From Girardinichthys multiradiatus (taxonomy: Eukaryota; Chordata; Actinopteri; Cyprinodontiformes; Goodeidae), in contig NC_061806.1 in NCBI RefSeq assembly GCF_021462225.1, positions 5,638,734 through 5,702,733 on the forward strand: 64,000 nt of DNA, read 5' to 3'. The stretch's first letter is position 1. Each line of letters starts with the position of its first letter. The notes beneath the pieces are model-generated. The model searched no databases and was not told the DNA's origin. It worked only from the letters and a program-made list of their open reading frames with translations. Positions 11,592 to 23,379 of this stretch are shown here, in pieces. A program made the translations under genes and the position numbers.

Positions 11592-12542
11592 GTTAATTGT
11601 GGAGTACCACAGGGTTCAGTACTTGGGCCAATTCTCTTTACTATATTAATATGCTTCCAATAGGTCAAATTATCAGGCAGCATGGGATAAATTTTCACTG
11701 TTACGCTGATGATACTCAGCTTTACTTATCCATAAATCCTGATGAGCCCAACCAGTTAGATAGACTACAAGCATGTCTTGAAGATATAAAAACTTGGATG
11801 ACTTTACATTTTTTGCTTCTAAATTCAAAAAAGACAGAGGTTGTCGTCTTTGGACTGGAGTCTTTAAAAAAGAAACTGCTTAGTCAATCACTTAACCTGG
11901 ATGGCATTAAATTGACCTCGGGTAATAAAGTAAAAAACCTTGGTGTTATTTTTAACCAGGACATGTCATTTAAATCCTATATTAAACAGGTTTCTAGGAT
12001 TTCCTTCCTTCACCTCCGGAACATTGCCAAAATTAGAAATATCCTATCCAGGAGTGACGCTGAAAAACTAGTCCATGCATTTGTTACTTCAAGGTTAGGC
12101 TATTGTAATTCTTTACTATCAGGATGTCCACAAAATGCAGTTAAAAGCCTTCAGCTGATTCAGAATGCTGCAGCAAGAGTTCTGATGAAAATTAAAAAGA
12201 GAGATCAAATTTCTCCTATTTTAGCTTCCCTTCATTGGCTCCCTGTTAAATTTAGAATAGAATTTAAAATTCTCCTCCTCACATATAAAGGCTTTAATGA
12301 TCTAGCTCCATCATACATCAGAGATCTGATTGTTCCATATGTTCCTAACAGGGCACTTCGTTCTCAGACTGCAGGTTTACTGGTGGTTCCTAGTCTCTAG
12401 AAGTAGATTGGGAGGCAGATCCTTTAGTTATGAGGCTCCTCTCCTGTGGAACCAGCTCCCAGCTTTAATCTGTGAGGCAGACACCCTGTCTACTTTTAAG
12501 GCTAGGCTTAAAACTTTCCTTTTTGATAAAGCTTATAGTTAG
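11592..12542 (+). pseudogene. L2 LINE reverse transcriptase, C-terminal half
   Basis: Translation from 11,592 gives 'VNCGVPQGSVLGPILFTILI', then, after a frameshift near 11,650, the catalytic block 'HCYADDTQLYLS' in a 267-codon frame. It continues with 'LGVIFNQDMSF', 'SRLGYCNSLLSG' and 'LHWLPVKFRIEFKILLLTYK', the ordered motifs of L2-type reverse transcriptases. A second frameshift near 12,395 moves the end ('LLWNQLPALI', 'STFKARLKTFLF') into another frame, with a stop at 12,540-12,542. The endonuclease and the RT N-terminus are missing. The catalytic YADD is intact, but the copy is dead. Confidence 0.8.
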
Positions 12543-13746
12543 AGTGACTTAGTTTATCAGGGAGGGAGCCTTCCTCCCTCCCTGTTGGTTGGAGTAAGGG
12601 GGAGTCAGGTTTAGCCTAAACCGGCTCAGTTATGGTTGACGTGCAAACACACCCTCCATTTCTGCTACCTGTATGACCCCTTCTCTTTTCCGATGGTTGT
12701 GATCAGTCTGACAGAGAGAGGTATCCCAATCCTTGTGGTTTTTAGTATAACAATGACATCAGTGGGACCCTTTGTGGGGTTCCTTGAGACGACATTGTTG
12801 TAAATAAGCGCCGTTTAACTAAATAATCTGAACTGAAACTATCTGTGTAGTTATGCTGCTATAGGCTTAGGCTGCTGGAAGACATAACAACCACTTTCAC
12901 CCTCTTCGCTACATTCTCACACTACTCTCCAATTTTGCATTATTTGCTGTTATTTCAGCTTTTAACCTTGTTCTCTCTATTCTCTTCCTAGAAGCTACAC
13001 CTGGCCTGGCTCTGTGTCTACCTGTGACACCTTTCTGGAGAGGGGAATCGTCCGAGCTTCTGCTGGCAACAACTTAATGCTCACCCTCTACCGATGATCC
13101 ACATAGCCCTGTCTTTTAGTGTTTAACCCTTTCTCTCTCCTAGACATGGCGATTGACTGAGCTTAACTGTAACAAACTATGTGCTCTCTTTCAGACTCTA
13201 ACCTTGAAAACTGGCTCAGAGTTTATCTGTTATTTCTTTCTAGGTGAAACGACTAAAGGAGCTACATCCACTAACATTTACTTTTCCTTCCCATAGAAAG
13301 TACTCCTGGATCAGTGCTTCTGTGTTCTTTTTGTGTCTCTGCTCTGTTCTCTCAAACCCCCAGTCAGTTGTGGCAGATGGCCGCTCACACTGAGCCTGGT
13401 TCTGCTGGAGGTTTCTTCCTGTTAAAAGGGAGTTTTTCCTCTCCGCTGTCGCTACATGCATGCTCAGTATGAGGGATTGCTGCAAAGTCAACGCCAGTGA
13501 CTGTCCACTGTCTCTACATGCTAATCCGGGAGGAGGGAATGCTGCAAGTCACTGACTGGATGCAATCTGCTGGGCTTCCTTAGATAGAAAAACCTTTTAT
13601 CCAATTTGAATAAATAACTGAATCTGACTGCACTGTTCAATGGTTAGGATTAATTGGAATGTATGTACCTGACTGTTGTGAAGTGCCTTGAGACAACATG
13701 TCTTGTGAATTGGCGCTATATAAATAAAACTGAATTGAATTGAACA
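11592..13746 (+). mobile_element. 5'-truncated L2-clade LINE
   Basis: The element runs from inside the reverse transcriptase gene through a long 3' UTR. It ends in 'ggcgctatataaataaaact' followed by 'gaattgaattgaa', the short tandem tail typical of fish L2. The 5' break at about 11,592 lies inside the RT, as expected from incomplete reverse transcription. The 3' 480 bp recur at 16,508-16,966 with high similarity. Near 12,770-12,830 a second tail-like tract ('gtaaataagcgccgttt' and 'ctgaactgaaact') occurs inside the UTR, suggesting a composite of two L2 copies. Confidence 0.8.
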
Positions 13747-14639
13747 ATGAACATGTGGGATTTCCATGCAGTCAGGTGGACAGTACAGATCATGTGCGGG
13801 TCTCTCCTTAGCCAAGGTGTTATAGGTTTCAATAAATTGAGTTTGATGTCCTCTTTTTTTTCTAAAAACAAAGACAACATTTGGCATGAAAATATTTATA
13901 ACTGAAATATGTTTTGGACTGTATTTGTGTAGTGTATAATGACAAAAAATCGCTTTGAAATGTCAAATAGTGGTATCACTTCTCTTCCTAAATTATCATA
14001 TAACAAAGTTGGTCAACCAAATGTATCCCACCTTTACTCATTCAACTTTAAGAACAGAAAGAAGGATTAAATGGTACGGTGGAAGATTTCAAACCAGTCC
14101 ATAAGACAGGGGAGCTTCGGAAGCTAAGAAAAGGTTGTGTTTACCATTACTTTTTGACAAACTTTAAAACACATGATTGACACATGATTGAAATCTGAAA
14201 GTGTTGAAATAGCCAGTTGTGTCTTGTAGTTTGGCACCCTTAGGACAAATAATACAAAATAAAGTGATGGAATTAGGGTAAAAATAGTATCATTATAATA
14301 TTAAATTAATAACAAGTCCAACATTACCTTATCTCCTATTAGGAAGCACAACAATTTCATTCCACATACATTAAGGTGCAGAGCATGTTCCTGCTGTAAT
14401 GTCTTCAGAAAACCCAAAGAACAGTGTTCCTTTAAAAGTTATTACCTCATACAGGAATAGAAGATATTTATTTTTATTGTTAATAAAAAAGGGGGACAAT
14501 AGTTCTAGATGCAATACACTGAAATATCCTGAACCACTCTATCTAAACTTGTATCACTTTATCTATCTTGTATTAAATAGGTCTAATGGCTGATGTTCTT
14601 GAGACTTTGCATAAATGCTTCAGTGATTTTCTTTCTTCA
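13747..14639. other. No recognised feature
   Basis: AT-rich DNA between the L2 tail and a Tc1 relic. Two short ORFs have no recognisable product. Confidence 0.4.
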
Positions 14640-15140
14640 TGATGCAATCTGTTTTCTGAAATGCACAAGGCCCTCCTGCAGATAAACACACACACCACAT
14701 TATGCTGCCACTAACGTACTTCACAGTACAGATGGTGCTCTAAGGCTTGCAAGCTTCCCTCTTTTACCTACAAATGATTTTAATTCCATCAGATTACAGG
14801 ACATGGCTCCAAAAAATCAAGGTCCTCTGATTGCACTGCAAAACTGCAAGCTTGCTTTTCATCTTGCTTGTAGGGTAATAGCTTCTTCCTCTCTGAGTGG
14901 CCTTTCAGCCCATGTTGGTACAGGACTGCTTTCAATGTGGAGAATAATACCCTTTTTCTCTCTCACAAATTTAAAGAAATTAACAAAACAATTCTCACCA
15001 TTTAGGCATTTAGAAGACATTCTAACAGACCTAAAATAGGTCATGTTTAGTCTGATTTCATGTCAGACATTGAGAATAAAAGTTATGCATCTTTTAATAC
15101 AGCGCATGTAAATATCTGCTTCCAATTGCATATAAAGTTG
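14640..15140 (-). mobile_element. Decayed Tc1 relic, salmonid-type
   Basis: On the minus strand this follows a Tc1 transposase. On the plus strand 'cattatgctgccactaacg' (about 14,700), 'tctaaggcttgcaagct', 'ccatcagattacaggacatg' and 'cttcttcctctctgagtggc' keep the order and spacing of the reverse complement of the family. 'gcgcatgtaaatatctgctt' (about 15,104) matches its terminal direct repeat. No frame is open, and large parts are missing on the left. Confidence 0.5.
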
Positions 15141-15710
15141 TGGTAAAATCATTTACAACTCTAGAGTACTTGTACTTCCACTTCAGTGGTCAGAAGCTTT
15201 GACTGCTTACTGTACATTTATCAGACAAGGAGTGTTTGTGCGGATTAAGAAAAACCTGTCATCCTGGAGAGCCAGATGTGGTTTTATCTTTGAATCTCGT
15301 TGTTCCCTGTACTGACAGCAGAACTGATGGTTTAGGTCAAAAGAATGATCAAAGAGCTTAAAATGCAGCAACCTCAGGTTAAGCCCCTGGTATCATTTTT
15401 GTTCTTAACCAATCTCAGCTCTGACTGAAGTGTTTTTGAGTAGATTTAACCCGGAAAACACTAAATGGAGTCCTGTTACTCTGAACAGTGTCTGATTTTA
15501 GTCATTCCTCGGATGTTTGAGCTGGTAACTAGGTTGTTTTTATTTTTCCCAACACTTAAGTATTTAAGAAACAAATATTTAATAAATATTTAATTAAATT
15601 ATATAAATATTTTCTAGAAAGCCTAGTTGTGCTAGTGGCTCTGTTTAAATGATAATACAGTTAGGGAAAGCAAAATGTTTTCCCTTTTTTCCTTTCTGGA
15701 GGTTAACACT
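15141..15710. other. No recognised feature
   Basis: AT-rich sequence without a recognised gene or repeat. Confidence 0.4.
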
Positions 15711-15713
15711 GTT

Positions 15714-15750
15714 AGAATAGAATAGAATAAAATAGAATAGAATAGAATAG
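15714..15750. repeat. (AATAG)n microsatellite
   Basis: Seven or so imperfect copies of a 5-bp unit lie immediately upstream of the Rex3 5' fragment. Confidence 0.9.
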
Positions 15751-16380
15751 ACCCCTTCCTGAACCACCACCTTAACGTGGTTGAGGGGTTAGAGTGCTCG
15801 AATGATCCTAGAGGCTTTGTTTTCCGAGGCCTAAATGCACCTGGTAGGGTCTCCCATGGCACACAGGCTCTGGGTGACGGGTCAAACAAAGAGCAATTCA
15901 AGACGCTGCATGAGGACTACTAGAACGAGGCACGTGATGTCACCCAGTACAGCGGAGCCGGGGTCCCACCCTGGAACCAGGCCTGTGGTCGCAACTCGTC
16001 GGCGAGCACCTGGTCCTGGGAGGAGTAACCTGGCTGGGCCAAGCCCGAATGTGAGAAGCAACGGCATTCCCCAGTGGGCCCACCACCTGTAGGAGGGAAC
16101 CATGAGAGAAAGGTGCAAAGCGGATTGAGCAGCGGACGGATGTGGACACCTCCCCGACCAGATCTCCAGATGCTTAAACTGGCTCTAGGGACATGGAATG
16201 CTTCCTTGCTGGGGAAAGTCCAACCTTAGGGGAGGTTGGACTGTCTTCTTTTCTGGATTGGCCCACGGAGAGAGGCGGCAAGCTAGAGTGGGTTTGCATG
16301 TTGCCCCCCAGCTCATCCGTCTTGTTGGAGGTGGACTGTTTTATCACCCAGGCACAATGCAAAACAAACAAATAGATCTC
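15751..16380 (+). pseudogene. Rex3 5' region with start of the endonuclease, internally deleted
   Basis: The segment begins 'accccttcctgaaccaccac' and follows the GC-rich Rex3 leader: 'tgatcctagaggctttg', 'caccacctgtaggaggga', then 'ctggctctagggacatggaa', which encodes the L-G-T-W-N start of the apurinic-type endonuclease. Deletions remove much of the endonuclease after about 16,230. ORFs found here on both strands are shadows of this decayed region. It does not connect to the RT copy at 21.8 kb, which is a separate insertion. Confidence 0.6.
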
Positions 16381-16395
16381 AGACATCTCAAACAT

Positions 16396-16507
16396 TTACA
16401 GTGTCTTGCAAAAGACCGAATGGCTCATGACCTTTTCCAGATTTCTTCACATGAGAAGCAGAAACCTGAATGTATTATATTGAATTTTTATAGCATATTT
16501 TTGTAAT
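16396..16507 (+). repeat. Tc1-like terminal repeat relic
   Basis: 'acagtgtcttgcaaaagacc' and 'gaatgtattatattgaattt' resemble the left end of a fish Tc1 family with 'cagtgccttgcaaaag' termini. No transposase follows; an L2 tail adjoins it directly. Confidence 0.4.
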
Positions 16508-16966
16508 ATACAACATCCATTAACATTTACTTTTTCTTCCCATAGAAGGTACTCCTGGATCAGTGCTTCTGTGTTCTTTTTGTGTCTCTGCTCTGTTCTC
16601 TCAAACCCCCAGTCGGTCGTGGCAGATGGCCGCTCACACTGAGCCTGGTTCTGCTGGAGGTTTCTTCCTGTTAAAAGGGAGTTTTTCCTCTCCACTGTCG
16701 CTACATGCATGCTCAGTATGAGGGATTGCTGCAAAGTCAACGCCAGTGACTGTCCACTGTCTCTACATGCTCATCCGGGAGGAGTGAATGCTACAAATCT
16801 CTGACTTGATGCAATCTGCTGGGTTTCCTTAGACAGAAAAACATTCTATCCAATTTGAATAAATAACTCAATCTGACTGCATTGTTCAATGATTGGGATT
16901 AATTGGAATGTATGTACCTGACTTTGTGAAGTGCGGTGGCGCTATATAAATAAACTGAATTGAAAG
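16508..16966 (+). repeat. L2 LINE 3' UTR fragment
   Basis: Nearly the same sequence as 13,270-13,746, including 'gtactcctggatcagtgctt' and the tail 'gctatataaataaactgaat'. This is a heavily 5'-truncated second copy of that L2 family. The minus-strand ORFs in both copies are equivalent shadows. Confidence 0.85.
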
Positions 16967-17029
16967 GGTACATCTGATTGGTCAAAAAGTCTCACATACA
17001 CAACAATGATATGTTGTATATATATCTTG

Positions 17030-17191
17030 ACTCATGTAAGGGATTCTTTGGGATTTTGTATGAAGATGTATTTAGAGATGTGTTCTGAATAAAAGGTTCC
17101 CCGCGTCGGCTTTGAGAGGAAACCAGTTGTCTCTTCATCATTTAAATTAGTAAACTTTCTTCTCCCACATAATTGGTGGCCTGTACAGTGA
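17030..17191 (+). repeat. Endogenous-retrovirus-like LTR end with primer-binding site
   Basis: An AATAAA signal lies at 17,088-17,093, and the candidate LTR ends in CCCACA at 17,169. After a 4-base spacer, 'tggtggcctgtacagtga' (17,174 onward) has the form of a tRNA primer-binding site. The order polyadenylation signal, U5-like tract, CA end, PBS is that of a retroviral LTR. The upstream part of the LTR is replaced by the L2 tail, and no gag, pol or env reading frame is present downstream. Confidence 0.4.
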
Positions 17192-18518
17192 ATGTTTTTG
17201 CTGAGGGAGAAGAGAAAAGTGGACAGTCCAGGCAGAGGGACTTAAACTGCTGTCCATAGGTCCTCCGTTCTGGTTTTTAATGCAAGTGAACGACATCAGA
17301 AGTATCCCTTTCAAATTAGACAGGACATCTGGTTTTCCTTAATGTGCCGACGCGTGTTTGTGTGCGCATGGAGGCTGTCAGTAGAAAACACAAAGTTGGA
17401 ATGCTGCTACCTGGCAGTCTTGAAGTAATGTTTATGTCCCAGCTAAAGTCGTGGGGGTGAGGCCTAGGAATAGTCCTAATATTATATCGTGTCCATCCAA
17501 TATTATTTTCTCTCCAAGGGATTAAGCCACCTTGCAGGAAAATGGCTATTTGGACAGGTAAAAAAAAATGTTATAAAGGCACGTAGCCTTGAAAATAAGT
17601 AGCCGGTGGACTGAGTAGAGGTGAGTTGAAACCTCTTTGAAATACCTGAGAGGCAGAGATTTTAATCGCTGATTAATATTGCCTGAAAGACAAAGAGAAA
17701 CTGCAGTTAAGTGTACGTGCCCAGGTTTTTTTCTAGGGGCATTCAAAGATGACCCCTTGGAGAGTCAAAGCCTGAAACTGAGAAAGCTGCAGTATTTTTG
17801 TGATCTCTGTAGAGACTGGTGTTCTGCAGAGATGTTAAATTAATCCTGTTAAAGGGATTGGAGTCAATAATCCAATAATTAAAAATGTATGCACACATAA
17901 AATTTTTAAATTGACTCGCTTGACCATCAACAAACTATTAATCAGGTCAGTGGACCCCGGGGCCAGGAAAGGGCATGAAGAAGGATGAAAGGGTGTGAAA
18001 AAGTGTGGATGAGATGTATGAATGAAAAGGAATGGGTGAATCTCTGAATGATGTATGAACGATGGTGTTTTGCATTTATGTGAGTTGTATGCGGTGTCAG
18101 ACTAAAATCTGTATGAGGGTGGCAATTGAAGCGAATTGCATGTGACGAGAGATTTAAACTGCATGTTCTGATTTTGGTGACCTCAAATGCTTTCTAAGTT
18201 TCATTTGCTGTGTTAAAACAACAGATGAGCTTTTACGGTGCGCACCAGAAGTTTGCTTTGATTTGATTTTTGGTTCCTACAAGTATGGGTTAAATGTTGA
18301 GTTATGCCCAAGTGAAATATAAGTATAGCTGATGTACTGGTTAAAATTACTGCTTGAATTTTTGTTCACTCTTGAAGGGATATACGTAGAAATCCTTATG
18401 CACCTTGATTAGAATGAAAGCATGCATTAAATAGGGAAGGAGTTTCTGCTAGAAACTGACTGAAAGCTAGAAAAAAAAGGAAATAGGCTCTCTGAGAGAT
18501 CAAGTTTCTGGTTGCAAG
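17192..18518. other. No coding feature; possible ERV leader
   Basis: Sequence downstream of the LTR-like end has no long ORF. It may be the untranslated leader of a deleted provirus. No recognisable domain was seen. Confidence 0.3.
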
Positions 18519-18519
18519 T

Positions 18520-18550
<31 letters not shown>

Positions 18551-18560
18551 GTGCGTGTGT

Positions 18561-18594
<34 letters not shown>
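18519..18594. repeat. (TG)n microsatellite
   Basis: About 75 bp of imperfect TG repeats with a few interruptions. Long CA/TG-coded ORFs on either strand here are artefacts of the repeat. Confidence 0.95.
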
Positions 18595-18596
<2 letters not shown>

Positions 18597-21310
18597 CTGC
18601 ACACATGCCGTGTCGTGCTTTCCACCAGCGTATGACGAAAAGAGTGTGCTTTTGTGACACACAGTACCCACGCACGAATGTACACATGCATAGCACACAA
18701 ACACAACACATATATGCGAGCAGACACACAGAAACAAAGAATAGACACACACAAATGTGGGGAGCAAAATGCATATGTGATGTAAAAAGAAAAGTATGAA
18801 TGTCAAGTCCTGACATATGTCTGTCTAAATGTTTGTCTAAATGTCTGTCCATGTGTCTGTCTAAGTGTTCATTTAAGTGTTGAATCTGTCTGTCATACAT
18901 GGGGGTTTATTGTCACTAACATTTGTTTATCCAAAATTTATTTTCCTTTTCTCTTCATTTTTGATCATTTATTCACAAACGAATGATAGATTTTTAGTAA
19001 CGCTTGGGGTGTAGGCCTCTTAGTGCTCACAAAGACTGGACTTATGATTGAATAACTGAATAATTTAAATTCAAGTGAGCGGTGTGGTCTGCAGTTACCT
19101 TGGAGTCTAAATTACCTCTACAAATGTGCAAAAAAATTGATAGAATGTCCATAATTAAAGTGAGAATCCATGTTTTATATTTTTTTTTTCTTTTCTAGTT
19201 GTAGCTTAAATGTTAACTGTCTGATGCAGGAAGACTCTTGTGTAAATCCCAGTTTCCCTCCACAGGGACAGTTCTTAAAGGGGGCCGGGCCCAAAATTTC
19301 TACTGTCTACTTTGTATTGTGATGTAGTTCATTAATGTTTTACTGATAAAATGGGTCACATATCATTTTGATTTGCCTTCTATAAAGAATAATGAAAATG
19401 TAATTATGCAATTCATAACACATCTTTTAGAAATTTGATGAAAAGAAATTCTCTAAATTCATCTTTATCAAGATATATTCTTTATTTTTGGCATATTTAG
19501 AGTTTTTAGATTTAAAAAAACACATCAGAGAAAGCATCAACTTTAAAAATATTCTAGTGGGTGGAACAAATTCTTGGATCAGGTTCAAACTATTTTATTA
19601 ACCTTAATGGTGGAATAATACAATATGACAGTTTATGCTTTATCCTTGCTTGGTTCGTATGTAAATGTGTTTTAGTGTAATGTGAGGTTTTGTTAATTTA
19701 TTATGTCAAACAATGTAAAAGTCAGAAGGTGAGAGGTGTAACAAACCAAGAGGAAAAGTTAAGAACAGCAAATACAGCTTGATTTAATAATTAATATCAA
19801 ACTTACAGGTGAAGAGAAATGACTTGTGATTTAACAGGAATTAATTTAGTGTAGAAAGAAGAAGACTTTACTAGAGATTTGAGTTGGTCCATGCCAGAAT
19901 TATTGTTTCTATAGATTAAACATTAAGGGACAGAGTGATACAATGACTTAATGAAAAACAAAACAAATAAGGAACAATTAAATAGGAATATGAATAGCAA
20001 GTTACTGGCTTATGATATTTGCTACATTGCCTTAAAATTCTAAATTAAAATGGTAATGTTATGGATTTTGCTATTGGAAGAACTTTGCCAATTTTTGCCA
20101 AGTACCTCAACAAAATTAATATTAGAAAGATGAAAATTTAATGTGTTTCTCAAAGTTTTATAAACAGTGGAGTGATAAACTCACAAATACAAAGTTTTTA
20201 TGTTTAAAACACAAATGAACTCATCTTGCAGAAACAATAATGCAGCCATTAAAGAATGGACATGTTTGGTTATGGCAGAAGGGTTGAAAATATTGTGCCT
20301 GTAGTATTGAGGCAAAGTCTCATGAAGGAAACTGCCTGGTATTTTTTCTGACTGATTACTCCGTGAATTACAGCCCGTTAAATTGGAGAACCAAACTCAT
20401 CGTCCACATCAGAGCCTGCGTGGACAACAGAGCACTGGCGCAAGGCCTGCTCAGACATCAGATGACAGAGAAGAATGCTGGGGCCGACAAAATAAAAAGC
20501 AGAGCAAAGGAATGGTCTCCACACGTTAACAAGGATTTGGACAGAACAGCACAGAGCCTCGCTGAACACCCCAGCCAGATCAGACCAGAGGCTGTAGAGA
20601 TAAATAGCAAGATGTGCTAAAAAGAGTCACTTAGATTCATTAAATTCATTTTTCTGTTTACAAAATATAGAATAACCAGATATCTCTCAATCATCCAAAT
20701 AATAAAACAATTAGCCAAATTTGTTTATTAATCACTTGGAGACTAATAAAGTATTTTTGAAACTGAATTATAATAAGTTACAACATTAAACAGCTGCTGA
20801 ACAAAGCATTGATGCCCATCATGAGTTCTTTCCATAGCAAAATAATTAATTGCCTCTTGAGCTCCAACTAGATGATAAATACAATTTTGCTTTATAAAGG
20901 TTGATAAGATATTGAAGACGTTAAAATGGGACAAATTAAAAAGCTCAAACTAACCACACATTTTATCAAATTTATACTGGATTTGAGCAAATACTGTAAT
21001 GTGAATTAAGCGTTTAACAAAGTCAAAACTTGCAAAATCGCTCAAGCCCCACTCACTAAGACATGTTCAAAGGGAGGCGGAGGAGAGCCTGAGAAGCTAT
21101 ATATATAATGTTAATAGACAGGTTAGATTACTACTACAAAATACACTTGGTATTTAACAAAAATGTTTCACTGTTGATGCTTTGACCTTAAAAAGCTGAA
21201 GAACTGATATCAGAAAAGTCTCTTTGAGTTCTCTCTCTTTTATTATCAGAAGCAGATTTAGTGATCAGACTAGGGAAACTAATCAAAGAAGTAACCATAC
21301 GGGATCAGAA
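18595..21310. other. No recognised gene
   Basis: AT-rich sequence with a purine-rich 'ttaaagggggccgggccc' at about 19,276. An 85-codon ORF (20,363-20,620) has an unrecognised product with no domain I can name. No element ends were identified. Confidence 0.4.
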
Positions 21311-21687
21311 ACAGATTACCTGTCAGTCAGTCATTTTCTACCACTTATTCCATAGTGGGTCACAGAGGAGCTGGTGCCTATCTCCAGCAGTCTATGGGCA
21401 AGAGGCAGGGTACACACTGGACAGGTCACCAGTCCATCACAGGGCAACACATGTACACACTCATTCATACACCTAAGGGCAATTTAGAGTTACCAATTAA
21501 CCTAACAGGTATGTCTTTTGACTGTGGGAGGAAGCTGGAGTACCCAGTGAGAACCCATGCATGCACGGGGAGAACATGCAAACTCCATGCAGAAAGACCC
21601 CAGCCGGGAATTGAACCCAGGACCTTCTTGCTGCAAGGCAACAGTGCTACTAACTGTGCCACCATGCAGCCCTCACAGATTACCTGT
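21311..21687 (-). mobile_element. SINE-like retroposon with 13-bp target-site duplication
   Basis: The insert 21,324-21,674 is flanked by identical copies of ACAGATTACCTGT (21,311-21,323 and 21,675-21,687). Its sequence, with 'cagggtacacactggacag', 'gactgtgggaggaagctgg' and 'aacatgcaaactccatgcag', is a dispersed repeat very common in teleosts. Read on the minus strand it ends in 'ggtagaaaatgactgactg', the same kind of tail as Rex3 (...gcggaaaatggatgg). A second, shorter copy in the other orientation is at 39,455-39,571. The long perfect duplication shows LINE-type retroposition rather than a DNA transposon. Unrelated ORFs inside are shadows. Confidence 0.75.
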
Positions 21688-21825
21688 TGGTTGGAAATTT
21701 CATATATATCATAGCATTCAATTTTAAACTACTATTTTCATATCAATTTGAATCCTTTATTGCTTTAATTTTTGTTGTTTGTTTAATTTTTTTTTATTCA
21801 TGGGAATCTTATTTCCCATTCAGGC

Positions 21826-23070
21826 AGAAGTCACCGAAGTGGTTAAAAAGCTCCGCGGTGGCAAGGCTTCGGGGGTGGATGAGATCCGCCCTGAGTACCT
21901 CAAATCTCTGGATGTTGTTGGGCTGTCATGGTTGACACGCCTCTTCAACATTGCGTGGCGTTCGAGGACAGTGCCTCTGGACTGGCAGACTGGGTGGTCC
22001 GCCTTCATAAGAAGGGGGACCGGAGGGTGTGTTCCAACTACAGGGGGATCACACTCCTCAGCCTCCCTGGTAAGGCCTACGCCAGGGTATTGGAGAGGAG
22101 AGTCCAGTCAATAGTCGAAACTCGGCTTGAGGAGGAGCAGTGTGGTTTCGTCCCGGCCGTGGAACACTGGACCAGCTCTATACCCTCTACAGGGTGCTTG
22201 AGGGTTCATGGGAGTTTGCCCAACCAGTTCACATGTGTTTTGTGGACCTGGAGAAGGCATTCGACTGTGTCCCTCGTGATGCCCTGTAGTTGGGTGCTCC
22301 AGGAGTATGGAATCGGTGGCCCTTTATTAGGGGCCATCCGGTCCCTGTACGAGTGGAGCAGGAGTTTGATCCACATTGCCGGCACTAAGTCGGACCTGTT
22401 CCCGGTGCATGTTGGACTCCGGCAGGGCTGCCCTTTGTCACCGGTTCTGTTCATAACTTTTATGGACAGGATTTCTAGACGCAGCCAAGGGCCGGAAGGG
22501 GTCTGGTTTGGGGATCAGTGGATTTCGTCTCTTCTTTTTGCAGATGACGTGGTCCTGCTGGCCCCCTCTAGCCAAGACCTACAGCATGTGCTGTGGCGGT
22601 TCACAGCCGAGTGTGAAGCGGCTGGGATGAAGATCAGCTCCTCCAAGTCCCAGGCCATGGTACTTGACCGGAAAAGGGTGGCTTGTCCTCTTCAGGTTGG
22701 AGGGGAGTTCCTGCCTCAAGTGGAGGAGTTTAAGTATCTCGGGGTCTTGTTCACGAGTGGGGGGAAAATGGAGCGGGAGATCGGCAGACGGATCGGTGCG
22801 GCTGCTGCAGTAATGGGGGCACTGTGCCGGTCTGTTGAGGTGAAGAGAGAGCTGAGCCGAAAAGCAAAGCTCTCAATTTACCGGTCGGTCTACATTCCTA
22901 CCCTCACCTATGGCCATGAACTTCGGGTCATTACCGAAAGAACGAGATCCCAGATACAAGCGACTGAAATGAGCTTCCTCCGTAGGGTGGCTGGGCACTC
23001 TGCTGAGTCTGCTGCCCCCGCAACCCAGTCCCGGATAAGCGGATTACGACGAGTACGAGGAATCTTATTT
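21826..23070 (+). pseudogene. Rex3 (RTE-clade) reverse transcriptase
   Basis: Three overlapping frames together carry the Rex3 RT. 'LRGGKASGVDEIRPEYLK' starts near 21,850, 'FNIAWRSRTVPLDWQTG' runs into 'LHKKGDRRVCSNYRGITLL', then 'VGLRQGCPLSPVLF', and the catalytic 'LLFADDVVLLAPS' near 22,535. Downstream come 'KISSSKSQAMVLDRK', 'FKYLGVLFTSGG' and 'MSFLRRVAG'. Frameshifts occur near 21,930-22,010 and again between about 22,150 and 22,280. The catalytic FADD is intact. After 'RRVAG' a deletion joins directly to the 3' end ('gctgcccccgcaaccc', 'ggataagcggatta'), so the distal part is missing. The endonuclease is absent, as in most 5'-truncated copies. Confidence 0.85.
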
Positions 23071-23145
23071 TAATATAAAAATAAATGTGATTTTCTGCAA
23101 AGCTTTGTTGCTAATTAATTTCTTCACATTGTTCTTTTTGCATAG

Positions 23146-23278
23146 AAATAGGTTCATGTCCGACGTTACCATGATTTCCTTTGAAACTGTCAACTATGAA
23201 ACGTGCAGCGACACAGATGAATATTATGGGACCAGAGATGTTTCATTGTGGAAGAGATTCAGTCTCCCTTCTAAGTGA
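23146..23278 (+). other. Possible terminal exon of an unknown gene
   Basis: A strong acceptor (ttgttctttttgcatag|aa) precedes 43 open codons ('SDVTMISFETVNYETCSDTD' near the start), ending in TGA at 23,276. The acidic, Tyr-rich peptide is not recognised. The exon interpretation rests only on the splice signal and the open frame, and could be chance. Confidence 0.25.
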
Positions 23279-23379
23279 CACAAACAAGCACAGGGTGTGA
23301 TTGTATGAGTTGCATTTAAAATCTGACAAACAAATAACTAACTGTACTGCTTTTAAATTTTCTCTTCATTTTGTTTCAG

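Noticed and set aside
13240..13491. Minus-strand ORF also present at 16,447-16,740
   Set aside because: Its duplication is explained by two copies of the same L2 3' UTR; no evidence of coding on that strand.
18396..18900. ORFs of up to 157 codons on the minus strand
   Set aside because: They run through the (TG)n tract and encode Thr/His runs; no non-repetitive domain is recognisable.
19276..19294. Polypurine-like tract that could precede a 3' LTR of the ERV-like remnant
   Set aside because: No LTR start (TGT) follows in register and there is no similarity to the LTR end at 17.03-17.17 kb.
20363..20620. 85-codon plus-strand ORF
   Set aside because: Normal composition, but no recognised domain, splice signals or repeats; not enough to call a gene.
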